Positions 1-5,598 of a stretch of 7,307 nucleotides of DNA are shown piece after piece; the first letter of the stretch is position 1, and every line of letters begins with the position of its first letter. Location: positions 1 to 7,307 of the forward strand of contig JAISEZ010000218.1 of NCBI GenBank assembly GCA_031263835.1, read 5' to 3'. A program made the position numbers and the translations under genes. A model generated the notes under the pieces. That model saw nothing but the letters and a program-made list of their open reading frames with translations, was not told where the DNA came from and did not search any database. Source of the DNA: Tannerella sp. (GTDB lineage: Bacteria > Bacteroidota > Bacteroidia > Bacteroidales > Tannerellaceae).

Positions 1-254
1 GCAAATACACCGGCCAGAAGCATGATTCCGACCGAAAACGTGATTCCTATCACATAACCGATGGCAGCCCGAATGCCGCCCTTCCCCGTACAACCCGAGA
101 AGAAATATACCGCCCACGCGACAAACGCGATGTAGGTAAATCCCTTTTCCGCTCCAACCGGCATATAGCCCTTGATAAGCTGGTCGATACACACAATTAC
201 AAATGCAAGCAACGCCGTCCAGGCAGAACCTGCCGCAAAAGAAAGACTTTTCAT
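1..254 (-). CDS. DUF1097-like small membrane protein (partial, C-terminus outside window)
   Basis: The reading frame opens with ATG at 254 and runs to the window edge without a stop, giving 84 residues of the N-terminal part. It begins MKSLSFAAGSAWTALLAF and contains three hydrophobic stretches, at about residues 7-24, 40-54 and 62-83. The segment AFVAWAVYFFSGCTGKGG, followed by a glycine-rich hydrophobic helix, resembles the DUF1097 family of small inner-membrane proteins (E. coli YcdZ type), which have no established function. The family call is from memory of the pattern and is moderate. The start is supported by the AT-rich leader directly upstream and by a good Bacteroidota promoter about 70 bp upstream on the same strand. 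The gene is divergent from the acyltransferase and no operon partner is visible. Confidence 0.65.
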   Translation of the reverse strand, partial: MKSLSFAAGSAWTALLAFVIVCIDQLIKGYMPVGAEKGFTYIAFVAWAVYFFSGCTGKGGIRAAIGYVIGITFSVGIMLLAGVF

Positions 255-320
255 GATTTTCTACTTGTTATTTATATTAATACTGTTTGTTAAATGAATT
301 CCTTGTTTCAAATTCCGGGG

Positions 321-352
321 CAAATGTATGGTTTTTCCGGTAATCCGGCAAA
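321..352 (-). promoter_or_regulatory. Bacteroidota-type promoter of the DUF1097-like gene
   Basis: On the minus strand a TTTG (plus positions 349-352) is followed after 20 bp by TACATTTG (plus positions 321-328). This matches the Bacteroidota primary-sigma consensus TTTG-N19-21-TAnnTTTG at every fixed position. Transcription would start near position 314, leaving an AT-rich leader of about 60 nt before the ATG at 254. The -33 box lies at the edge of an AT-rich inverted repeat (350-386) that could bind a regulator. Confidence 0.7.
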
Positions 353-386
353 AATAAATAAAAAAAAACGGGACAGATTTATTTTT
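350..386. repeat. AT-rich inverted repeat overlapping a -33 box
   Basis: AAAAATAAAT (350-359) and ATTTATTTTT (377-386) are perfect 10-bp inverted copies separated by 17 bp. The left arm overlaps the -33 element of the minus-strand promoter. The position suits an operator, but both arms are low-complexity A/T and could be chance. No regulator gene is adjacent. Confidence 0.4.
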
Positions 387-438
387 CGCTTCTCCGCCCC
401 CTGTGTCTGTGGCAGGTAGATGTTGCCGAAAAAGGGCC

Positions 439-631
439 TGCCTTTGTCGAAAGGCACTCACAATCCGCAGGTGTAGCCCAGTGTCGTCAACTCAAGGGCT
501 GAAAACCCGATAACGGTTCGCGCGATGCCGCCGTGCGGCTGCTCTCGGAGAGAGCGTATCTGGCTAGGCAGTATCCTCAGGATACTGTAACAGAAGCCGT
601 AACACACATTCCTCTGCCTGCATCGCAGGCA
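439..631. repeat. Cluster of short perfect hairpins in the acyltransferase 5' region
   Basis: Five compact inverted repeats follow one another. TGCCTTT/AAAGGCA with loop GTCG lies at 439-456. GCCGC/GCGGC with loop CGT lies at 527-539. GCTCTC/GAGAGC with loop GGA lies at 541-555. CAGTATCCT/AGGATACTG, a 19-bp palindrome with one central base, lies at 569-587. TGCCTGC/GCAGGCA with loop ATC lies at 615-631. A looser pair, AGCCC (475-479) with GGGCT (496-500), lies between them. Several have 3-nt loops and no mismatches. Together they would give a heavily folded transcript just ahead of the conserved part of the acyltransferase. I could not match the array to tmRNA, RNase P RNA, SRP RNA or a known riboswitch. 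It could be a structured 5' leader, an uncharacterised RNA, or a set of protein-binding palindromes. Confidence 0.55.
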
Positions 632-1714
632 AAGCCCCACTACGAGATACTCGACGGACTGCGCGGCGTGGCGGCCATCATGGTGCTGGGGTTTCACGTC
701 CTCGAAGTGTATGCGACGAAGCCCCCTTTCGAACAGTTATTGAACCACGCTTATCTGGCGGTCGATTTCTTTTTCGTGCTCTCCGGCTTCGTCATCGGTT
801 ACGCCTACGACGACCGCTGGGGCGGGATGAGCATCGGCAATTTCCTGAAACGCCGCATCTTCAGGCTGCATCCGATGGTCGTGTTCAGCACGCTGCTCGG
901 CGTCGTCCTGTTCTATTTCGGGGCGTCCGCCGCGTTTCCGATCATAGAGAGCGTGCCGTTGTGGAAGTTGCTGCTCTATGCCGTACTGGGCATCCTGCTC
1001 ATCCCCACGCCTCCGTGTGTCGACATCCGCGGGTGGCAGGAGATGTATACGCTGAACGGGCCTTTCTGGACACTCGCGTTCGAATATTTTGCCAACATAC
1101 TCTACGCGCTTTTCATCAAAAACTTTTCGAAGACGGCGCTCGGCATACTCGTTGCCGTTTCGGCCGGCGCGACGCTGTACCTGACGCTCACGCAGGGCGA
1201 CGTCATCGGCGGCTGGACGCTCGACACGCATCATATTCACGTCGGTTTCACGCGCCTGATGTACCCCTTCTTTGCCGGGCTGCTGCTCTACCGGACGGGT
1301 AAGCTGATCCGTATGCGACACGCCTTCTTCCGGTGCAGCCTGGTGCTGGTCGTCTTCCTCGCCGTACCGCGCATCGGAGGCCCCGAATCGCTGTGGATGA
1401 ACGGCCTGTACGAAGCGGCGATCATCCTTGTCCTCTTTCCGCTCATCGTAGCCGCGGGCGCAGGCGGAACGCTAAAGGGACGGTTTGCCTCGCGGATCTG
1501 CAAGCTGCTGGGCGACATCTCCTACCCCGTCTACCTCATCAACTATCCGCTCTGCTACGTTCATGCGGGCTGGGTGTCGGACACGAAGGTGACGCTCGCC
1601 GAAGCCGGCTGGGTACCCTGGGCGGTCTTCACGGCCACGCTCCTCCTTTCATACGCCGCCATGAGGTGGTACGATATTCCCGTCAGAAAATGGCTGAGAA
1701 AAAAGAGTGGATAG
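533..1714 (+). CDS. Acyltransferase-3 family membrane protein (start uncertain)
   Basis: This is a polytopic membrane protein of the acyltransferase 3 family (OafA/NodX/ExoZ type). Such proteins move acyl groups, often acetyl, onto surface polysaccharides or other envelope molecules; the substrate here is unknown. Family landmarks, numbered from the GTG at 533, are HYEILDGLRGVAA at 36-48 with the conserved R44, H55 in GFHV, the FFFVLSGFVIGY segment at 79-90, a basic loop KRRIFRLHP at 106-114, and a run of hydrophobic helices to about residue 380 ending in a basic tail. The start is weak. An in-frame stop lies at 500-502, GTG at 533 is the first usual start codon, and there is no in-frame ATG before the conserved GLRG motif. 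Similarity to the family, as I recall it, begins only near residue 26 (IPLPAS). The first 25 or so residues are encoded by the hairpin cluster and may not be protein. The TAG stop is the first base triplet of the heptamer repeat element. Confidence 0.85.
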   Translation: MRLLSERAYLARQYPQDTVTEAVTHIPLPASQAKPHYEILDGLRGVAAIMVLGFHVLEVYATKPPFEQLLNHAYLAVDFFFVLSGFVIGYAYDDRWGGMSIGNFLKRRIFRLHPMVVFSTLLGVVLFYFGASAAFPIIESVPLWKLLLYAVLGILLIPTPPCVDIRGWQEMYTLNGPFWTLAFEYFANILYALFIKNFSKTALGILVAVSAGATLYLTLTQGDVIGGWTLDTHHIHVGFTRLMYPFFAGLLLYRTGKLIRMRHAFFRCSLVLVVFLAVPRIGGPESLWMNGLYEAAIILVLFPLIVAAGAGGTLKGRFASRICKLLGDISYPVYLINYPLCYVHAGWVSDTKVTLAEAGWVPWAVFTATLLLSYAAMRWYDIPVRKWLRKKSG

Positions 1715-1893
1715 TGATTAGTGGTTAGTGGTTAATGCGAATCGGCAGTAAAAACGGTTAAAGGCGCGATGCTGTAGAGACGCGATGCATCGCGTCTCGG
1801 TGCATCTAACGGTTAACGATTCGTGGTGAGCGTCAGGAACAGGTATTCCCACTAACCATTAACCATTAACCGTTAACCGTTAACCACTAATCA
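1712..1893. repeat. Nested palindromic heptamer-repeat element between convergent genes
   Basis: The two ends are facing arrays of a degenerate heptamer, GGTTARY. The left array (1712-1737) reads as TTAGTGG/TTAATGG-type units, and the right array (1851-1893) is the same in inverse orientation. TGATTAGTGGTTA (1715-1727) is repeated perfectly as its reverse complement at 1881-1893. Inside lie CGAATCG (1738-1744) with CGATTCG (1817-1823), GATGC (1768-1772) with GCATC (1802-1806), and a core palindrome at 1777-1798. The unit resembles short tandemly repeated heptanucleotide elements and REP/MITE-like palindromes of bacterial intergenic regions. No transposase and no clear target-site duplication are visible. 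Its position between two 3' ends is typical for such elements. Confidence 0.75.
1777..1798. repeat. Perfect 22-bp palindrome, core of the repeat element
   Basis: GAGACGCGATG is followed directly by its reverse complement CATCGCGTCTC, so the two 11-bp arms have no spacer. The outer pair GATGC/GCATC extends the stem, with small asymmetrical bulges. In RNA from either strand this would be a strong hairpin between two convergent genes. No T-run follows on either strand, so I do not call it an intrinsic terminator. It might still slow polymerase or protect 3' ends of transcripts. Confidence 0.75.
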
Positions 1894-2709
1894 TTAGTCA
1901 TTTTCCGGGCATTCGGGCAGCGGAATGCCGGCATTGCCGGGCGAGGGTTGCTTCAGTTTTTTGATTAGGAGTTGTATGTCCTTGTCTTTACGGATTTTTT
2001 TGATGGCCATCTTGGCCGCGGACTGCTGAGATTCCTTTTTGGTATATCCGACGCCGGTTCCCAGGGGCGTGCCCTGCAGGGACACACGGCTTTGAAAAAC
2101 CGGACTCCCGCTCTGGTCGGCAAAGGTCTCTACCACTTCGAAAGAGATGGCCAGCTTGTTCTTTTGACTCCACTCAATCAGGTTCGACTTGAAATTGACT
2201 TCCTTGTTGGCGATTTTGTCCAGCGGAATGTATTTTTCAATGATTCGTTCCTTGACAAAATTGCAGCATTTCCGGTAGCCCTGGTCCAGATAGATAGCCC
2301 CAATCAGCGCTTCGAAAGCATTGCCGTAAATGTAGCTGTTGTGGGAATTGAGCCGGGTGGAAGTAACCATCATCTTGTCCAGTTCCATTTCATGCGCGAT
2401 GCGGTTGAGGCTGTCGCGCTGAACGATTTTCGAACGGGTGTTTGTCAGGAAACCTTCCTTCCGGTTCGGATATTTTTTGTAGATAATATCGGCTACCACC
2501 GCATCCAGCACCGCATCTCCCAGAAATTCCAGCCGCTCGTTGTTTTTCAACGGCCCGCCTTCGCTCTCGGTAAACGTGGAACGGTGAGTAAATGCCTGCC
2601 TGTAGAGTTGAACATCCCTGGGATAAAAACCAAGCATGTTGTAAAGAGACTGGTATGGCTCCCTGTTTCGCAGAAAGAACCGTCTTATGTATTGATAGAG
2701 CCGGTGCAC
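1894..2709 (-). CDS. rnc: Ribonuclease III
   Basis: This 271-residue enzyme cleaves double-stranded RNA during rRNA maturation and mRNA turnover and acts as a cytoplasmic homodimer. The RNase III signature NNERLEFLGDAVLD is at 56-69, giving the metal-site residues E58, E61 and D65. A second active-site segment, GNAFEALIGAIYLD, is at 129-142 and carries E133. A double-stranded-RNA-binding domain follows from about residue 172 (NFKSNLIEWSQKN) to 240 (AAKMAIKKIR). At the place of the usual metal-binding Asp (E. coli D114) there is N130. I recall the same Asn in other Bacteroidota enzymes, so it is probably a lineage trait. The start is GTG at 2709, only 2 nt after the fabF stop, which implies translational coupling. 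The first ATG would be residue 25 and would remove a basic N-terminus seen in relatives. The last 20 or so residues form a low-similarity, proline-rich tail, and the TAA stop lies at the edge of the heptamer repeat. Confidence 0.96.
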   Translation of the reverse strand: MHRLYQYIRRFFLRNREPYQSLYNMLGFYPRDVQLYRQAFTHRSTFTESEGGPLKNNERLEFLGDAVLDAVVADIIYKKYPNRKEGFLTNTRSKIVQRDSLNRIAHEMELDKMMVTSTRLNSHNSYIYGNAFEALIGAIYLDQGYRKCCNFVKERIIEKYIPLDKIANKEVNFKSNLIEWSQKNKLAISFEVVETFADQSGSPVFQSRVSLQGTPLGTGVGYTKKESQQSAAKMAIKKIRKDKDIQLLIKKLKQPSPGNAGIPLPECPEND

Positions 2710-2711
2710 AC

Positions 2712-3968
2712 TTATTTTTCAAATTTCTTCACAATCACACTGGCATTGTGACCGCCAAAGCCGAACGTATTGGACAGGGCGGCCCTGACTTCCCTTTGCT
2801 GCGCCGTATTGAATGTGAAATTCAACCTGTAGTCAATCTCCCTGTCGTCGTCACCGTCGGCATGATTGATGGTCGGCGGAATCACGTCGTGTTTCACGGC
2901 CAGAATCGAAGCCGCGGCTTCCACCGCGCCGGCAGCGCCCAGCAGGTGACCGGTCATGGATTTGGTCGAGCTGATATTCAGGCGATAGGCCTGCTCGCCG
3001 AAAACCGACAGAATGGCTTTGACTTCGGAAATATCGCCCACCGGCGTCGAAGTCCCGTGCACATTGATGTAGTCAATCTCGCCGGGTTTCATTCCCGCAT
3101 CGTCCAGCGCATTCAGCATGACCAGTTTCGCACCCAGTCCGTCGGGATGGGTGGCCGTCAGGTGATATGCGTCGGCCGAAAGACCCGTACCCGCTACCTC
3201 GGCATAGATTTTTGCGCCGCGAGCCAGCGCATGTTCCAGCTCTTCCATAATCAGGCAGGCGCCGCCTTCGCCCATCACGAACCCGTCGCGACTGGCGCTG
3301 AAGGGTCGCGAGGCCGTTTCCGGCGAGTCGTTGCGCGTCGAGAGCGCGTTCATCGCGTTGAAACCGCCGACGCCCACAACGGCAATCGCCGCTTCGGCGC
3401 CTCCGGCCAGAATCACACTGGCTTTTCCCAGACGGATGTAGTTGAAGGCGTCGGAAATGGCGTTCGTGGAAGACGCACAGGCGGATACCGTGGCGAAATT
3501 CGGCCCCCGGAACCCGTATCGCATGGAAATGTGTCCGGCGGCAATGTCCGCAATGATTTTCGGGATAAAAAACGGATTGAACTTCGGCCCCACGGTTTCG
3601 TCATAGTCCCGGACTTCGTCCTCGAACGAATGGATGCCTCCGATGCCGGCTGCAAAGATGACGCCAATGCGGTCTTTGTCTTCCTTTTCCAAATCCATGC
3701 CCGCATCGACCACGGCCTCGTGAGCCGCAATGAGGGCGAAATGCGCATACCGGTCACACTTGCGCGCTTCCTTCCGGTCCATGTACTGCAGCGGGTCGAA
3801 TGCTTTGACCTCGCAGGCAAACCGGGTCTTGAATCTGGCAGCGTTAAACTGAGTAACAGGCCCTGCGCCGCTTACTCCCCGAACAAGCCCATCCCAGGTT
3901 TCCGGCATGGTATTGCCCAGTGGCGTAATTGCCCCAAGACCCGTTACTACTACTCTTTTTAATTCCAT
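2712..3968 (-). CDS. fabF: Beta-ketoacyl-[acyl-carrier-protein] synthase II
   Basis: This enzyme condenses malonyl-ACP with a growing acyl-ACP, releasing CO2, in the elongation step of type II fatty acid synthesis in the cytoplasm. The 418-residue product has the normal family length. The Cys-His-His triad is visible: C164 in VSACASS, H304 in NVHGTSTPVGD and H341 in KSMTGHLLGAAG, with the conserved K336 just before the last. The C-terminal SNTFGFGGHNAS glycine-rich motif is present at 399-410. I chose ATG at 3968 (MELKRVVVTGLG), where family similarity starts. The open frame continues upstream to 4085, but only by running through acpP in another frame. It lies 16 nt after the acpP stop and 2 nt before rnc, so the three genes look like one operon. 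Its substrate carrier is the product of the gene directly upstream. Confidence 0.97.
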   Translation of the reverse strand: MELKRVVVTGLGAITPLGNTMPETWDGLVRGVSGAGPVTQFNAARFKTRFACEVKAFDPLQYMDRKEARKCDRYAHFALIAAHEAVVDAGMDLEKEDKDRIGVIFAAGIGGIHSFEDEVRDYDETVGPKFNPFFIPKIIADIAAGHISMRYGFRGPNFATVSACASSTNAISDAFNYIRLGKASVILAGGAEAAIAVVGVGGFNAMNALSTRNDSPETASRPFSASRDGFVMGEGGACLIMEELEHALARGAKIYAEVAGTGLSADAYHLTATHPDGLGAKLVMLNALDDAGMKPGEIDYINVHGTSTPVGDISEVKAILSVFGEQAYRLNISSTKSMTGHLLGAAGAVEAAASILAVKHDVIPPTINHADGDDDREIDYRLNFTFNTAQQREVRAALSNTFGFGGHNASVIVKKFEK

Positions 3969-3984
3969 AATCCCGTAAGAATGA

Positions 3985-4224
3985 TTACTTGGCTGCGTTT
4001 GCTTCGATATAGGCAATCGCATCTCCGACCGACGAAATCTTTTCAGCCTGGTCGTCCGCAATCGAAATTCCAAATTCTTTTTCAAACCCCATAATCAGTT
4101 CTACCGTGTCGAGCGAATCCGCTCCCAAATCGTTCGTAAAACTCGCTTCATTAGTCACTTCCGACTCTTCAACACTCAGTTTGTCAACGATAATCGCTTT
4201 TACTCTGGATGCAATTTCAGACAT
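3985..4224 (-). CDS. acpP: Acyl carrier protein
   Basis: This 79-residue acidic protein carries the growing fatty acyl chain on a 4'-phosphopantetheine arm. The attachment site is the serine in [10 protein letters not shown] (S37 counting Met1), which opens helix II as in all bacterial ACPs. The sequence starts [16 protein letters not shown] and ends in an alanine-rich helix, without gaps. It is the first gene of the acpP-fabF-rnc operon, an arrangement common in Bacteroidota, and its product is the direct partner of FabF. The ATG at 4224 follows a strongly AT-rich leader, as is usual for highly expressed genes in this phylum. No Shine-Dalgarno-like sequence is evident, which is also usual there. 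Confidence 0.98.
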   Translation of the reverse strand: MSEIASRVKAIIVDKLSVEESEVTNEASFTNDLGADSLDTVELIMGFEKEFGISIADDQAEKISSVGDAIAYIEANAAK

Positions 4225-4257
4225 AATTTCAATTTTTAGATTAATAATAAGATTATA

Positions 4258-4269
4258 ATATACGTATAT
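4258..4269. promoter_or_regulatory. 12-bp perfect palindrome between the divergent operons
   Basis: ATATACGTATAT lies between the divergent acpP and purN starts, inside the acpP leader as predicted here. The centred CG within an A/T frame could be a dimeric regulator site. The tract is AT-rich, so chance is quite possible. Confidence 0.3.
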
Positions 4270-4286
4270 GTTTTAATTTTGCGGTG

Positions 4287-4294
4287 CAAAGGAA
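4287..4294 (-). promoter_or_regulatory. Candidate -7 box of the acpP-fabF-rnc operon
   Basis: On the minus strand TTCCTTTG, followed by CACCGC, matches TAnnTTTG at all but the second position and has the flanking bases often seen in strong Bacteroidota promoters. The start point would be near 4280, leaving a leader of about 55 nt before acpP. No TTTG lies 19-21 bp upstream, so the assignment is tentative. Confidence 0.4.
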
Positions 4295-4389
4295 AGAATT
4301 TTTTGTGGGACAGCACGCATATTCTTGGTGAAAAATGCGGAAAAGTGCACATTTTATTTTTCACTGTGCAACAAACCAATTAGGAAAGT

Positions 4390-5571
4390 ATGAAAAAAGT
4401 AGCGATTTTTGCCTCCGGTTCAGGCACCAATGCAGAAAATATATCGAGATATTTTTCTGGGAACCAACAAATTGAAATTTCACTTCTCGTCTCGAACAAT
4501 CCGAAGGCGGGCGTACACGAACGGATGAACCGTCTGGGCATCCCTTCCTTCACTTTTTCGGGGCAAACGTTTGCCGAAGGACGTCCCGTTCTGGAAAAGT
4601 TGAAGGAATACGCTGTCGACTGGATTGTGCTGGCCGGCTTCATGAACAGGATTTCGGCGGAAATACTGAATGCCTATCCCGGCCGGATTGTCAATATCCA
4701 TCCGGCCCTGCTGCCCAAATATGGCGGGAAGGGGATGTACGGGATGCACGTGCATGAAGCGGTGGTGGCGGCCGGCGAAAAAGAGTCGGGCATCACCGTA
4801 CATTATGTGAACGAACAGTATGACGAAGGGCCGGTGATTTTTCAGGCGTCGTGTCCCGTCCTGCCGTCCGACACGCCGGACGACGTGGCGGCGAAAGTTC
4901 ATGCGCTGGAATACGAACACTATCCGCGCGTGATTGCTTCCCTGCTGTCAGGCGGATGTGCCGATACATTCGGCCGCCTCTGCCTGTCCGTCTTTGAACG
5001 GGCCACCGCAGACTATCACGCCACGGACGACGTCGATGCGGCTGTCCGGAATCCCTTCGAGCCGGGTACCATTGAATCGCGGCTTTATCTGAAGAACTGG
5101 ATTGACGCCGTGCAGTGGCACCTGGAAGACCTTATCCGCGACCCGCAAATCAAACCGGAAAGCGTCGTTGCGCTCAAGCGCCGGATTGACCGGTCGAATC
5201 AGGAACGCACAGACCTGGTAGAGCAGATTGACAGTTATTTTCTGGAAATGTACAAAGAGACGCCCGTCCGTCCGGATGCCACAATCAACACGGAAAGTCC
5301 GGCATGGGCGGTTGACCGGCTTTCCATTCTCGTCCTTAAAATCTATCACATGCAGCAGGAAGTGAAGCGCACGGATACCGGCGACGCTCATCGCGAGGCC
5401 TGTCAACGGAAACTGTCGATACTGCTCGAACAGAAGCAGGATTTGTTTACCGCGCTGGAGCAGCTGCTGGAAGACATCGGAAAGGGGAAGAAATACATGA
5501 AAGTGTACCGGCAAATGAAGATGTACAATGATGCATCCCTGAATCCGGTGTTGTACGGTCACAAAAAATGA
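4390..5571 (+). CDS. purN: Phosphoribosylglycinamide formyltransferase fused to a DUF4254 domain
   Basis: Residues 1-187 or so are a full PurN, which transfers a formyl group from 10-formyltetrahydrofolate to glycinamide ribonucleotide in purine synthesis. The phosphate-binding loop ASGSGTN is at 8-14, the catalytic N102 and H104 are in VNIHPALLPK, and the catalytic D145 is in YDEGPVI. The domain ends at EYEHYPRVIASLL, where stand-alone PurN proteins end. From about residue 192 a second domain follows (DTFGRLC, then NPFEPGTIESRLYLKNWIDAVQ, HLEDLIRDPQI, LKRRIDRSNQERTDLVE, INTESPAWAVDRLSIL and a C-terminal KKYMKVYRQMKMYN). This matches DUF4254, a helical family of unknown function that I recall as a separate gene beside LPS glycosyltransferases in Bacteroidota. 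The linker is only a few residues. No in-frame ATG, GTG or TTG lies near the junction, so the second domain cannot be made separately by normal initiation. It heads an operon with the GT9 gene 27 nt downstream. Confidence 0.93.
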   Translation: MKKVAIFASGSGTNAENISRYFSGNQQIEISLLVSNNPKAGVHERMNRLGIPSFTFSGQTFAEGRPVLEKLKEYAVDWIVLAGFMNRISAEILNAYPGRIVNIHPALLPKYGGKGMYGMHVHEAVVAAGEKESGITVHYVNEQYDEGPVIFQASCPVLPSDTPDDVAAKVHALEYEHYPRVIASLLSGGCADTFGRLCLSVFERATADYHATDDVDAAVRNPFEPGTIESRLYLKNWIDAVQWHLEDLIRDPQIKPESVVALKRRIDRSNQERTDLVEQIDSYFLEMYKETPVRPDATINTESPAWAVDRLSILVLKIYHMQQEVKRTDTGDAHREACQRKLSILLEQKQDLFTALEQLLEDIGKGKKYMKVYRQMKMYNDASLNPVLYGHKK

Positions 5572-5581
5572 CGTATCTTTA
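5551..5581 (+). promoter_or_regulatory. Possible internal promoter before the LPS genes
   Basis: TTG at 5551-5553, a 20-bp gap and TATCTTTA at 5574-5581 match the Bacteroidota promoter pattern apart from the last base of the -7 box. The site overlaps the end of the fusion gene and would start transcription about 10 nt before the GT9 ATG. It could let the LPS genes be expressed apart from purN, but it is a weak match. Confidence 0.3.
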
Positions 5582-5598
5582 CCGCATAAAAACGGCTA

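Noticed and set aside
496..570. Resemblance of GGGCTGAAAACCCGAT to part of a TPP riboswitch.
   Set aside because: The second conserved half (CTGATCTGGATAAT-type) is missing and the downstream gene is not a thiamine gene. tmRNA, RNase P RNA and SRP RNA signatures were also looked for and not found.
458..697. A 79-codon minus-strand open frame in the region before the acyltransferase.
   Set aside because: It overlaps the conserved GLRG part of the acyltransferase on the other strand, and its sequence is Cys/His/Arg-rich without any recognisable motif.
1777..1798. The core palindrome as an intrinsic terminator for the convergent genes.
   Set aside because: The stem is strong, but neither strand has a T-run after it.
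1851..1893. The tandem heptamers as a CRISPR or telomere-like array.
   Set aside because: The units are 7 bp without spacers, there are only a few of them, and no cas genes are present.
1972..2751. A 259-codon plus-strand open frame opposite rnc.
   Set aside because: It mirrors the RNase III gene, which has clear active-site motifs, and shows no family pattern itself.
2592..3962. A 456-codon open frame on the plus strand opposite fabF and the 5' part of rnc.
   Set aside because: It is antisense to FabF with all catalytic motifs intact, its product has no recognisable domain and is rich in His/Arg/Gly as expected from a shadow frame.
3969..4085. Upstream extension of fabF to an ATG at 4085.
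   Set aside because: It would overlap acpP in another frame, and FabF similarity starts at the ATG at 3968.
4274..4281. TAATTTTG on the plus strand as the purN -7 box.
   Set aside because: The box matches, but no TTTG or TTG lies 19-21 bp upstream and the tract is AT-rich, so the purN promoter remains unplaced.
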